A stretch of DNA of 64,000 nucleotides from Ramazzottius varieornatus (Eukaryota; Tardigrada; Eutardigrada; Parachela; Ramazzottiidae), in the NCBI GenBank assembly GCA_001949185.1, contig BDGG01000002.1, positions 8,088,772 through 8,152,771 of the forward strand, given 5' to 3'. A program made the translations under genes and the position numbers. The notes under the pieces are model-generated. The model saw nothing but the letters and a program-made list of their open reading frames with translations. It was not told the DNA's origin and did no database searches. Of the stretch, positions 1 to 11,668 are shown piece by piece. Position 1 is the first letter of the stretch; every line of letters begins with the position of its first letter.

Positions 1-3000
1 AGCGACGGCGCCACTGGTACTGCTGGTTGGTCGGACGGTAGTAGACTGCGTAGCGATGGGGACGACGACCACTGCGGTGCCGTTGCTAGCTACTTGGTCA
101 GCGGAGATGAAGTACTGGGCCAGTGGTGAGAAGGGTACCAACGCTTCGGCACGTTGACGGACAGCCGGCAAGTCCGTCACGTTCTGCAGCGTCACGCCGT
201 ATGTCAGCGTCTGGATGGGCAGACCGTTGGTCGGAGATGTTCGGGGCGGGTCGAGCGGTGTCAGCGAGATGACGCGAACTTCGGCCGCCGATGCGTTGAT
301 ACCTATCGGCACACAAAAAATTCAGCATTAACTTCCGATGGAGAAGGTCGCCAACTGGAAAGTCGGCAAAGTGACTTGAGCATGTTACTTCTCTAAAATG
401 ATACACTCTCTCAGCCAATAACAATGAAAAAGTGCGCTACTTGAGACAACGATCATGTCCCGTTCATTTGTCGAGAGCACAACAAATTTATCGTACCGCT
501 GGCATTTGCCCACAGAGTACGCAGTTGGTCGGTGACAGTCCAAATCTCGCTGGGATCAGCCAACGTGATGTCTTGGCGTTCGGTGAAGCTTAGGACGGGT
601 ACGACTGGCAGGTTGGGAATGACGATGACAGCCGGTGAAGTGGCTTGCGCTTGTGGGGCTTGTCCAGGTAGCTGGGCGATGAACTCCATCAGATCCGACT
701 GGCGTAACAAGGCCAGGAACTGCGCCCACACTTGCTCCGGATTGGCAATATTACCGTTCAGCAGCAACACGTACCGGAAGTCGACGAAGGGAGTACCATC
801 CGCTGACGTCACGTTACTGGGGTCCGCTGTCAAGAACTGCACGTTGACGTTGCGTTCGTTCGCACCTGTTGATGAAAAAGAAAGCAGTTTACAGTACACC
901 CTTTATATCATTTTGGACATAGGCAGACAAACTCGACAAGCTAACTAGGCTGAGTGGCGCAGACATCCAGCCGATATCTACGCATGTGTGCGCCGCCTGG
1001 GAAAAGAACCTAAACGTGTTTTTCAAGTGGCGCATACTATTCACCAGTTTCTCCGACAACATGCGCCACTTGGAAAACTCTCTTGTTGGTTGGTTTGCCG
1101 ATCTTGCGTATCATTTTCTATGAAGAATTACCCAAAGCTTGAATCCACAGTTGCTGCAGAGTCTGAATAATGGCGTCGCTATCGGAAGGACTGAAGTTCC
1201 GCAACAAGAGGGAACCGGTATAGCGCGGCGTCAGGACAGACGTGACTGGACCAACAGGCACCACCGCGACCGCTGAAGCTACGGTCGATGTCGTAGTCGT
1301 AGCAGCTGTCGTAGCCACGTTACTCACCACCGGAGCTACCGCAGCTGTAGTGTCGGGCACGATGTCGCTGAGGAGGACGATAGTACCGTTGGGCGCCGTG
1401 ACGGCCCAAACACTGCGAGGCTTGTTGGTGGCCATGTTGGTGTAGAAGAGCTGCTTGGCGGCGGCCGCGTCGAGTGGCTGGCGCGTCACACCCTGAATCT
1501 GGTACTGGATTTGCCGAATATTGGTACCTTCCGGCGTCTGAGCGGTGCTGTAGGCGCTGTCCACTGTTGTCAACAGCTGCAGGTTGCTCATGTTGTTGCC
1601 TGTAAAATCACAGACGGTGATGACAGAATCTCAAAGTATCAGACGATTTAAGCTTAACTAAACAACTTACCGACAGCTGCTTGCCAAGCTGGCTTGACTT
1701 GTTCTTCCATGACACGATCTCTGGCTCGTCGCGTGTCAGCCAGTAGGACGATGGTGTCGTTGATGACCACTGGCCCGGGACCGACCATCAGTGGCACCAG
1801 AACCGCTAACGGCAACAGCAGGACAGCCGCGTTACCAGCGCTGCTCTGCGTAGTAGTTACCACGGCAGTGGCTGACTGCGGCACTTGTCCAGCTGAAACT
1901 CCCGTCGTTGTCCCGTTCAGCGGTGTTCGGCCAAAGATGACCATGTAAGGAGCCATGGTAGCCGAGGCTCCCACGGCGTTGATGTCCGGGTTGGCAGCGA
2001 CGATGGGCGCAATGTTGGCGTTACCCAGGGCAAGACGGAAACGCTGTAAGGCAACGTTCAGATCCACCGGGGCATTGCCTGCAAGAAAGCACATCCGAGG
2101 TACATGTTTGTTGATATACCGGTAATGTATTGGGAAGCAGGCAAGCAACATCGGGATGATCGTTATCTCATGTGGCGCACGTTTCCATCCAACAATACAG
2201 AGAACTGCGCCACTTGGAAGACTAATTCTAGTGGAATTTCCAAGTGGCGCACGCGGTCGGCCAACAACGCTGAGAACGTGCGCCACTTGCGATAGTGATC
2301 GTCCCGAGATGATTTTGCGGCCTGGCCATTTGGTGTCGGAGGAGCCACTAACCGGTGCCTTGTAGCCTGTAAGTGACAAAGCGGATCGGTCTGCCGTCGG
2401 CCGTTTCCGGGTTGGGGAAGCCTGGGACATCGCGGATGGTGGAGATCTTGACGTCGGTGACGTTGGGTGCCAGAGCTTGCGCCCAGAGTGTGTTGATCTG
2501 GTCCAGGATGCGGGTTCGCTGCCGTTCGGTGGTGACGGCCATGTTGATAGAGTCCGTCAGGTTGAACTGGCCAGCACTAGGTGCGGCAACCACGTTACTG
2601 AGGACCACTGGCGCAACCAGCAAGGCAGTAGTTCGGCTAGCAATGGTGGTGGTGGTAGTTCGAGCAGCAATGGTGGTGCTAGTCTGTCGAGTGGGAGCGC
2701 GAGTGGTGGTACCGCGAGTAGGGCTGGCTGGCACGACCTGGACGGGAACAACCACAACAGCTGGGAGGCTGGTTGTTGCTTCCACAATGTTGGCGTTAGC
2801 GTTGGAGGGGACGCTGGTCAACAGGGCGTTGCGTAGACGGGTTTGTTGTGGTGGAGACAAGGGCGAAGTCGGGACGTAAACTTGATCGTCCACCAGGATG
2901 TAGTATTTGAACTGGTACTGTGGCGCCCCACTGCAGAAAAGGCAAATCCAGATTAAATATCACTTGGCAGAAGAAACCGGAAGATAAAACGGCACAGAGA

Positions 3001-6000
3001 AGAATCAGCTAGACTAGACCAACAAAACTGGACTGTCGACCAAGCGATCAGTAATATAAAATACTTGAACAGTTCGATCAAGGAATATTTGCAAGTATTT
3101 TGAGTGGATAAGGCAGAGAGGGACCTACTTGACAGTGGTGACGGTTGGATTTTCAGCGTCGACAAGTGCCACAAAACAGTTGGCATTGCTGGCTTGACAT
3201 TGGCGTAATTCTGGAAAGAGGCAATTGGCACACTCGAAAAGCACATAAACAAGAAGCAAGATAATAAGACCGCTTGAGAAATGATCAAGAACTTACCGGG
3301 CTTGTCTTCGGCCCACGCACGCATGGCCGCTGTGGCGAAGACTTGCTGGTCGCTGGCCGACATCTGCTGGTTCAGCACGATCAACTGCGGCGTCAATGGC
3401 GTACCAAAGAATGGTACCTGCAGAAAACATGGTTGTTAAAACCCTTTCTTCTCCCTGCTGGACTATAATAAGCTAATCCGATATAACACGATGTCAATTT
3501 TGGGACAATCTTGGAATGATTGTTATATCAAGTGGCGCATCTATTTATATTATTGGCTGGAAACATGCGCCACTTGAGATAACTATTATCCCGAGATCGT
3601 TTTCCGGCTTCCCACATATTTTAATATTAGCTATGGTGATTTTCAACTCTTTTGTGTTTGGTGTAGTTCTCTGAATCAAGGAACAATGTTTACTAACCGC
3701 TCTGATGGTGGTCAGTTGTGCTTGCATTGTGGCGTTGTCGGGATCCCGAGGAATGTACCAGTTGAAATTGGGCTGTGGATAACCGACCGAGTACATCAGC
3801 TGCGTCACCAACGTTCTACGACGACACAACATTTGAAAACTTACTAGAATAAAAAAAACCGAGATCCAAACAATAGCACAGATCCTTACCCGTTGGCGTT
3901 AGCCAGCGAATCATCTCGCGCAAAGAGGGTAATGTCCAAGGGCAGCCATGTCGAGATGGGGTTGGCAGCGATCCAGGCGGCCAAGATTCTGTCCAAGACC
4001 GCTCGCGCGTCCTACAGATACAAAACGATCAGATTATCACACGAAGCAGCTTATACGCGTAAGTAAGGCGGAGAATGGGAGACATACGGGAATCGAGCTG
4101 GTGGTGGGATCGACTTGCAGTAGGTTGAGGGTTCGCAGTTTCCGGAAGCGACAATTGCGGCATATGGCCGTGTTGAAGGAAGACAGCCGCGAGTCCATCG
4201 CATTCTGCGAGTCTTCACTGTTCAACATCTGATGGAATGGCGTCAGGTCGGGCAGCTTGTCGGGGTCGACACCGTTGACTAGTGCCGAGACATGGACTTC
4301 GGTTACTGGCATGATATTTTGCCCAGTACCACCACTGTGAAACACAAGCTCACCTTTGAAGATGCATGGGCGGAAGTAAAATTGACCAGGAATTGCGGTG
4401 GCAAACGAAACGTGCGAGATCAATATTACAAATCGCGCACTCTTGCATTTTCCTTAACTGGAAGCGTGCGCGACTTCAGGATCTCGTACGTTGCTTCAGC
4501 CAGTCTCTCAACTTTAACGATGTCGTTTATACGTACTTGGCGGGACGGAGAACGGTAACGCCGTCATCCAAGCTGACAATGGCTACTTGGACATCGTCAC
4601 TCTGCAGACTGGGGTTGAGCTCGGCATAAGTAATCTTCAGGATCTCGGCAATGGAGCGAAGCTGAGCAGCTTGAATGTGTCCGTTGAGGTACACAGGATG
4701 GATGCCCAGTGTCTCACCCGTCACCGTACTGACGTTGCCTTCTGTCTGGTTCAGCAGAACGTTGATGACCACCGGAGCGTAGAAGAGACGCGGATCCAGG
4801 ACGTCACCGTTGGGCAGCGACAGAAAGTGCGAAGACTGCGTGATGATATTCCTATGTTAACAGAAACGGATACTGTGAGTGATTGCATAGGTTACGTTGA
4901 CGATAGAAGGACCTACGCGCTGGGATCCAAGAAGGGCTCCAGATTCCATACTCGGGCTCGCAAAGCGGGACGCGCTGTTAGAACCGAACGGCATGAGCGA
5001 ACAACATGGAGGACCAGCAAGCGAAACGTACAAACTCGTCACCTCAAGTGGCGCACTTTACCAGCTAACCACAGCGGAAGCGTGCGTCACTTGGGTACTC
5101 AGCAAGATTGCTTCCTCAATTTGCGCACGCTTGCGGCCCATAACAACGAAAGCGGGCGCAACTTGAGACAGCGACTTGTGTGTATCGGTCACAAGATATG
5201 TGATCATTGTCAGCTTACGGATGGAAGCGGCGACGTAAGACTGAACACTACGCTGAACGGCGGGCATATCTTGGTACTGGATATTGGCGCTGAGGTAGTT
5301 GACGAAAGACAGGGCGGCGTAGATGGGAGTATCAGTTCCACGATACAGCGTTACGTCCAATCCTTGAGCAGCCAAGGCATTCTCTATAACTTCTGCCGAT
5401 GGACCAGCCACCAACGGAGCACCGGTACCCGGCCACACTTGTCCATTCAGCAAGACCACATAGGGGACGGTCGACAAACGCGCTCTGCAATATTCGAGTA
5501 TAAAAATTGGGTGCTGGGCAAACAAATTCGACCAGATAGTTTTACCAAGTGGCGCAGGTTACCAGTCTGCGTCGCCGAAGATGCGCGCCACTTGGAAAAA
5601 CGAGCTCCCAAATACGTTAATCGAACCGAGTCAACAGTTTTGGTTGCTAAAGTTCTTTACTAAAAGATGATTACTTACCCGGTAATGGCGATAGTGATGA
5701 CGGTTCGAGCAAACTGGATGTCGGCGACGTTGTTGGCATCGTTGAGCTGGGGAACGGTGGCTAACCAAGCGCTGAGGAGGCCGTCGTGGTATGCCGAAAT
5801 GTTTTGAGCAAAGCTGATGATGCCGTTAAAGTTCAAGATGCGTCCCTCGACCACTTCGCCGTCAAAGATGCGCAAGTTTTTAGCCAGCAGCTCGTTGGAC
5901 AGCGACTGGATGGGCGGAGAACGGAGAGCCAGGGAACCCCGTTGAAATGCAGCAGCAGCGTTGCTGTCGTTCAGGCCGATTAGGTAAACCACATCGACCA

Positions 6001-6683
6001 CCGGAAGTCTGCAAGTAAGTCACAGCCACGGTTAACAAAATTCAGTCCGATGCTGATATTTATAATCAGGTTTCTGGTGCGTATCAGCTTTCGGCTTACC
6101 CTCTGTCAGAAAAGAGACCATAGTCTCGGAAAGAGACAATCCGAGCTGTGATACTGTTGGGACCAAGAGCCGGAGAAATTCCTGTAAGGATCATCGATAA
6201 ATGGGACGCCGGCAGGTGAACTGAACACGACCGGTATGCCAAGTGGCGCACATTATTATTGTTACGGGCTGAAAGTTTGCGCCACTTGGGGAAACGATCC
6301 TGTCCAAGTCGTTGCAATCCGTTTTCACGTATGCAGTACTTTTGTTAGACTTGGTTCGACATCTTACCGACATTAGTGCGCCACCAAGCAGCTTGTAGTG
6401 CTGCTTCCAAGTCCTGGATGGACTCTGGTGGGTTCAAGAGAGCCACCTGATGGAGACCGAAGGCGTAGTCGGCGACCACCAAGTCCTGGACTAGGCCTAG
6501 CGTGGAGTATATCTGAGAAGCGCTTTGGTTATTGAGAAAGAAATAGGGTCGACTTGTCAGGCCGCTGTTGGGAGTATTGACTGCCTGTCGAGCCAGCCGT
6601 TGCAGCTTGCTCTCACTTCCGGTTAGGGCTTCTTCCAGCGAATGGTCCGTCCACCAGTCTTTTGAGCCATCCACCAGCCATAT
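1..6683 (-). CDS. Large secreted-type protein of repeated SEA-like modules (3' end outside window)
   Basis: Sixteen phase-compatible exons were built: 6368-6683, 6100-6181, 5679-6008, 5219-5484, 4917-4974, 4537-4851, 4088-4334, 3890-4011, 3698-3815, 3297-3417, 3129-3210, 2353-2930, 1671-2078, 1132-1599, 497-865 and 1-302. They give about 1,394 residues and run off the left edge. The protein repeats a module of roughly 110-160 residues: a helix ending in a Trp-Ala motif (DQINTLWAQA, DQLRTLWANA, LQQLWIQALG), a strand, a loop often containing DG or NG, then a strand such as TYRLQG or YVLLLNG. Thr/Val-rich linkers (VVVVP, VVPV) separate modules. The alternating strand/helix pattern recalls SEA-like or mucin-type extracellular modules, but I do not recognise the family. 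Introns are bimodal: 65-91 bp plain, or 186-280 bp, nearly all of the latter with hairpins. The 5' end is unresolved; a signal-peptide exon lies at 9166-9219. Sure of the exon chain, unsure of function. Confidence 0.75.
364..462. repeat. Degenerate copy of the intronic hairpin family
   Basis: It lies in intron 303-496. One half is recognisable on the minus strand (GGGACATGATCGTTGTCTC, then CAAGTAGCGCAC and TTATTGGCTGA); the other arm has decayed. Confidence 0.5.
952..1072. repeat. Two tandem intronic hairpins
   Basis: It lies in intron 866-1131. The first has arms GAGTGGCGCA (952-961) and TGTGCGCCGCC (987-997). The second has arms CAAGTGGCGCAT (1024-1035) and ATGCGCCACTTG (1061-1072), which are perfect reverse complements. 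Confidence 0.85.
2169..2289. repeat. Two tandem intronic hairpins
   Basis: It lies in intron 2079-2352. The arms are 2169-2180 / 2206-2217 and CAAGTGGCGCAC (2241-2252) / GTGCGCCACTTG (2278-2289). Flanking inverted segments GGGATGATCGTTATCTC and GATAGTGATCGTCCCGAGAT extend the element outward. Confidence 0.85.
3529..3576. repeat. Intronic hairpin
   Basis: It lies in intron 3418-3697. Arms CAAGTGGCGCAT (3529-3540) and ATGCGCCACTTG (3565-3576); the loop contains TATTGGCTGGAAA. Outer flanks pair as GATTGTTATAT with AGATAACTATTATCCCGAG. Confidence 0.85.
4430..4476. repeat. Intronic hairpin, variant arms
   Basis: It lies in intron 4335-4536. The arms are AAATCGCGCAC and GTGCGCGACTT, i.e. the TGGC/GCCA core changed to TCGC/GCGA in both arms. 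Confidence 0.65.
5045..5165. repeat. Two tandem intronic hairpins
   Basis: It lies in intron 4975-5218. Arms CAAGTGGCGCAC (5045-5056) / GTGCGTCACTTG (5082-5093), then CAATTTGCGCAC (5117-5128) / GGGCGCAACTTG (5154-5165). Confidence 0.8.
5546..5594. repeat. Intronic hairpin
   Basis: It lies in intron 5485-5678. Arms CAAGTGGCGC (from 5546) and GCGCCACTTG (5585-5594), with a loop of about 30 bp. Confidence 0.85.
6240..6288. repeat. Intronic hairpin
   Basis: It lies in intron 6182-6367. Arms CAAGTGGCGCA (6240-6250) and TGCGCCACTTG (6278-6288); the loop contains GTTACGGGCTGAAAG, related to the loop of the other copies. Confidence 0.85.
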
Positions 6684-9165
6684 CTGCAAAAAAAGCCCCC
6701 GTCAATTAACCATTACGTAAGCCAAGATAATTGCGTAGCTGTATTGTTCAAGTGTTCTAAGGACTCGTTTAGTCATGCTTGGGAGACCTCATTGACGGTA
6801 ACAAGCTGAGCTAGCCTTAAAATATGGCCAAACGAGCCATTCTTCCCTGGCCAATATTGACACAAACACTTGCCCACAATCATAAGCAGACAAGCTGCTT
6901 TGTTTGAGGTACCCACTCTTTACGGAAGTTGAAGGAACCACGCGCCTTCCACTGCCAAAAGTCACTTGATTCACTGGATGAAGACTTTCTCAACTGTGTT
7001 CATACAGTACTACAGACGCACAATAGCGTCGCTGCCTTTACCTGACTAAATCCACTATCTATACTGCTACTATAGTATGACAGATTTTCGCTTATCTATC
7101 TCATCCACGGGAAATAAGCCGTGGGTACTGCAATAAATAGATGTTTGCAAAAGAAGTCGACGAGATCAATTTTTCCCAAGTGGCGCAAGTCTGCACTGTG
7201 ATTGGCTGGAAGCATGCGTCACTTGCGAGAACAATCTTGCTGAATCTTTCGCAGTGGCGCACTTTCTCGGTGTTATAGACCGAGACCGCGCGCCACTTGT
7301 AGTGACGATCTAGGCAATTCGTTTGAGAAAGTCCGAAATAACTTTAGGACCGAGTTTTTTATTCGATTAGTCAGAATTAAAAAGGAACGCGAAATGTTTG
7401 CCATGTCAAGCTGAACTAATCTGGCGTGATGGAGGCGAAAGGCGTGGACGGTGGTGGAAGGTGGAAGACATCTGCACAAGCATGAACATAATCAAAGACT
7501 GCAAGGGTAGCCATTGTTCTAGATGCGCACTCTACCGGAAAATAGCTTTTACACCTCATGCTCATTTTAATTAACCTGTAGTCCGAACTTCTATTTCCGT
7601 GCACGCTACCATTAACTGGAAACGCTTCCTGAGAACCTGAACGTGAAATGCAATGCGTTTCGAATATTCCAACTTGGCTTCTAGCCAAGCAAATGCAGAC
7701 AAGCCTTCAGCCGCGAACCCGTTATAGAAAGCCATTGTGGAGCTCATAATGGTTTTATGTCGTGCTATACAGTCTCTATTCTTGCTCCCAGGCTGTTGCT
7801 GCTGTGGGTAATAGGAAACCTCAACGTGAAAAGATCTTCATTCAATGTCAGCCTAAAGCACTTCCAGGTTGACGCTACATCAGGAGAGCTTTGGAGGTAA
7901 TCCCCATCAAGTCCCTGACGGTAATCGTGCAGTAAAAAGTAAGTAACTCGCGGGAAATTGCAACGTTCGTCGTCCTACTTCCCTCTGCACCTGAAGGAGA
8001 GAAGGTACGTAGGTCCCAACAAACATGGCTCAATCGACCACGAAAAAGAGCGGCCCGCATCTAATCACTCATCACCATGCAGAAACAATAGGCGTTCGTA
8101 CAGCGTCCGCTCCGAGTGCCGGCAGTTACATTTAAAAGAACAAGGCCTCCTCGACCGAGAAGAGGGAACTGGGGTGGCGTCAAGACGCTAGAATTCTACT
8201 CCGAAGCGTTCGGTTTTCTCATATAGCTTTCGAACTGACCATTTCGGAAAAATGAACTGCTCGTAGTTGCGTCCGAAGGCCGTATATTATACTCTTCTAC
8301 TGTATGCTAAACATCAAGTCGGCGGCCTCTTTCAGTGTGAAATTTGAATGTCGAAGTTCAAAGATCAGTTTCATTTTCTTGCGATCATTCAAGTGCCAGT
8401 CTTTGCTTATCGTTGACAGTGTACAGAGGACCTCTTGCCGATCGCTCATGTCGATAGCAATTAAAGACGATAATACGCGCAGGTTAAAATGGTGGTTCTT
8501 CCGCTTCTGGTCATGGCGCTGATATTATTTTAGCTTCGTCTATATCTCGTCCCTCAATAAAACGATGAATAATAGACTAAGCTAGCTAGGGTAGAAGGTA
8601 TCGAATGGAATGTGCCACCAGCAGGTCATTCGAAGGCCCGGCCACCTCGCGGCTATTCCACACAACCGTCATAACTACTACCTGCTTGCAATTTCCGTCC
8701 ACCTGCACCATCATCTTCTATCTTCTGCTAGACTGAACGAGGAAACGGCAAGCTGCTCAAGCTGATGTTTGCCGAACATGCGCTAAAGACGCTTGAGCTA
8801 CTTATGACCCTGACATTGTCATATCGTGATCATATCGGCCACGGATTTGCACAGCATATTACGAGCAGGCACCGTCAACCTGCACGGCAGGAAGTACAGT
8901 ACTGTATAGCGCGATATTATATGAAGAAAACGACAGACATTAAAAACCGTCTGGCCCTTCTTCGTTTTCTTCGACATCAAACTCCAGTGAATCAACCCTC
9001 ACTGCAGGCTCCCCTTTACAACCCAGGCACAGTCTAGAGATAGTTACGTTGCCTCGTGCTCAAATAGAAATACTTCCGTTTACACGCATGAAAGAACTTG
9101 CTTATCGTTATTGCAGTTCCCACTACCCTCATTTGATCCCAATAGAAATCATATACGAGCATTAC
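6684..9165. other. Gene-poor stretch: probable first intron of the modular gene
   Basis: Apart from the hairpins at 7177-7299 I see no exon with secure splice sites. A 36-codon ORF at 8025-8135 (plus) with a good start context (AACATGG) is the only other item; it shows no recognisable family. Confidence 0.4.
7177..7299. repeat. Two tandem hairpins, upstream of the secure exons
   Basis: Arms CAAGTGGCGCA (7177-7187) / TGCGTCACTTG (7215-7225) with loop ATTGGCTGGAAGC, then GCAGTGGCGCAC (7251-7262) / GCGCGCCACTT (near 7288-7298). They would be intronic if the gene begins near 9.2 kb. Confidence 0.8.
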
Positions 9166-9219
9166 CTGCAGTAACATCGTCACCATCCAGAGCGAGAGAG
9201 TCTGCACCAAAAGCTTCAT
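9166..9219 (-). CDS. Candidate first exon with signal peptide for the modular gene
   Basis: An ATG at 9219 opens 18 codons, MKLLVQTLSLWMVTMLLQ, a convincing hydrophobic leader, ending in CAG followed by a GTAATG donor in phase 0. The first secure exon of the downstream modular gene (6368-6683) begins in phase 0 after a strong polypyrimidine-GCAG acceptor, so the two could be joined directly across a 2.48-kb intron. That intron would contain the double hairpin at 7177-7299, matching the other long introns of the gene. Additional exons between them cannot be excluded. The link is inference. Confidence 0.35.
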
Positions 9220-10256
9220 TTTTCGGGAGGGAGGCGCCGCGTTTCCCACGAGGAAGATCACGCGGTTCCACAAGGACCGCTAAAGATTAGCCTTGAATAT
9301 AGTCCCAGTCAAAGAATACGCTTCAGCAGAAATAGGCGTATATTCCCAGGCATGTCCGTGATGGAGTCAGCCAGACCGGAAGTGGAAGTTACTCCTAAGA
9401 ATCATCCCGTTGGTTGTTGACGGACAATAGGCAAACAACACAAAGTTGAATGAGGAAACGGCGGAGGTTATATCACAGTGTGTTTTTCCAACAATAACAA
9501 GGGAAGAAGAGAAGGAGGATGGAAGGAAAGTTTGATCAAGGCCGCGAATCGATCAAGTATAGGCGCACATCCGGGTTTGCTACTGTGGTTCTTCACTTCT
9601 CGGTTATACCCCAATTATGGTGAATAATGCTGCTGCGTAGACCGACGGGTCGCACATATCATCAGCGGCCACGTTATCGGCACGAAAAAGTGCTTGACGA
9701 AGAAGAAGGGCTGGCCTTCAGTACCGCAGCTAGCGTACAAGCCTAGCTCTTGTCCACCAAGTAACGGAAGGAAAGAAACTTCTTGACGAAGATAGTTGTA
9801 CACTTGTCGCTATACTGTACTACTACATGCATTGTACTCTTCTAAGGAGGTGCCACGCCGGCATTCTATACCTAGCACTCTTCTCACGCTATCGCAAAAA
9901 CTGCAACATCAGAACGCGTATACATGTTCGTAATGCCGGTGAGCTTTTTCGTCCTGGCCGATATTAAAGAAATATGGCCACATCATGCGACTGCACTTGG
10001 GGGCTCGCTTTTTGTGATTGTTGATAAGGATCGTCGATTAAGGTAAAAGGAAGCATGGAGCGTCTAGAACGCCCCTCTTGTAAGCGATCCTTCCAACCTA
10101 ACGCGAAATCGATAAGCATTCGATCTCGCCTAATATTACATAATCGACTATTCTCCATGGGATGATAAAAAAGTCCAAGGACTCAGCAGGAAGTCACGAA
10201 AGGGACGCAGAAATTAGAGAAATGAGAGCTCGGCAATCTCTACCGCATCTTTTCCC

Positions 10257-10304
10257 CAAATGGCGCGTTTTCCGTGATATTAGTTGAATACGTGCGCCAC
10301 CAGG
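10257..10304. repeat. Diverged hairpin of the same family
   Basis: Arms CAAATGGCGCG and CGTGCGCCACCAGG, flanked by TTTTCCC and GGGAAAA. This is the only clear copy outside the span of the modular gene. Confidence 0.6.
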
Positions 10305-11128
10305 GAAAATGATGTGTCAAGTTTGTTCACGAATACCCAAACTAATATGCCCTGTAGAGTTTGTAAAAGTCGATTAGGACCGTACGAGTTCGGTGAAGAA
10401 GGTCTGCATATTTTTCTCGAAGGTGGAAGAGCAAGTATGTGGCTGCTGTGTCGGACAACTTGTTATTGTTCACTTTGGCTAGAAGTTATATTTTTGAAGA
10501 TGAGCGAGGCGCTTCTGCGCGTTGGCTCACAGCTGCCAAAGAAGCCCTCTCTAGATCACCATTTCCGTGTCTGACGGTGCATTTCCTGAGTGCAGTCTGT
10601 ATGAGAAGGTGGTGTCTGTGTGTGTGTGTCATGGAGTGCCTTCTGCATATTACTCACCACGTTTTACCGCTCGATTTTCCACCATTCAATACCGGCTCTT
10701 AGTTGCCGAAAGCCCTCCTTCTTACTTGTGCGGTGCATCAGCGACGAACCAAACACTTCCATCGATCGCGGCTTGTTCAGTCTCCTGTTCGTCTACCGCG
10801 ACGCAGTACCTGCACAATCGAACCGTTATTCTTTCAGACCTACCCACCATACAGGCGCACCACATTAGCCTTACGTATCACCGAACAGGCTCTACTGTAC
10901 TTACCTTGACGACGAGGGAAAGCTAGCTAGCTTCCTTCCGGCCCGTGCTGAAAGACCCACTCGATGTTGTAACTACAAGGTGGACCATGATCATGCAGAA
11001 GCATGAACCACTGCTTCTCATCCCGTCGAACCTCTCGTCTTCTTGCGAACCTGCAAAATTGCGAACATCGTTTACATGGAACTCAATGGACACTTCATTA
11101 CTTGGGACATCACTCACCTTCGCGGCGA

Positions 11129-11284
11129 GAATACTGTAAATATTCGCTGCATCAGCGCAGTACGTATTCATACATAACGATGCACCCCCGTAGGGGGTTG
11201 CGCAATCCGTGAAACTGGACTAGGGCTGTACTTCACTTGTACGATGACGTGCTGCGCGGACGCAGTGAATATTTACAGTACTGG
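11129..11284. repeat. Inverted repeat, possible MITE
   Basis: Imperfect ~32-bp arms at 11129-11160 and 11252-11284 share ATACTGTAAATATTC (left) with GAATATTTACAGTA (right), followed inward by related CTGCATCAGCGCAG / CTGCGCGGACGCAG segments. The arms enclose about 90 bp. Confidence 0.55.
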
Positions 11285-11627
11285 TAAAATGCTCCAGATC
11301 AGAGTCGCAATACCGTCTTGCAGGGCTGGGTGTTTTGTCACGGTACGCCTTCGACCACGCCACAAGTAAACGATAAAGCCTTCGAGTGAAGCGGAGCGGT
11401 TCGCTGAAGATGAAGGACAGAAAGGAAGTTAAGATGGCACACGCGTGGTAGAGGGCAGCACCTCACTTCCAGCGGACGAAAACGCTTCAGGACTTTCTAC
11501 AATAAAAATGTGAGGACAGGGAACAACCTCCGACTAAAATTTCAATTCGGGACGCGTTGTGGGGTATCAGAAGTTCAGAAAAAGCTAAGGGTTCGAGTGG
11601 GATACTGCATTGGACGTGATTGATTCA

Positions 11628-11668
11628 TGTGTATACAAGCTGTATACAGCATCCAGCCTTCTGTGTAT
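11628..11668. repeat. Dispersed repeat copy 1
   Basis: A ~40-bp match to 12630-12672: both contain GTGTATACAAG, then TTGTATACA or CTGTATACA, then CATCC and GCCTTCTG. The downstream 100 bp is more loosely related. Confidence 0.6.

Noticed and set aside
4587-5663. 358-codon plus-strand ORF, the longest of that strand in the first 10 kb
   Set aside because: It runs through several phase-consistent exons and hairpin introns of the minus-strand gene and has no domain.
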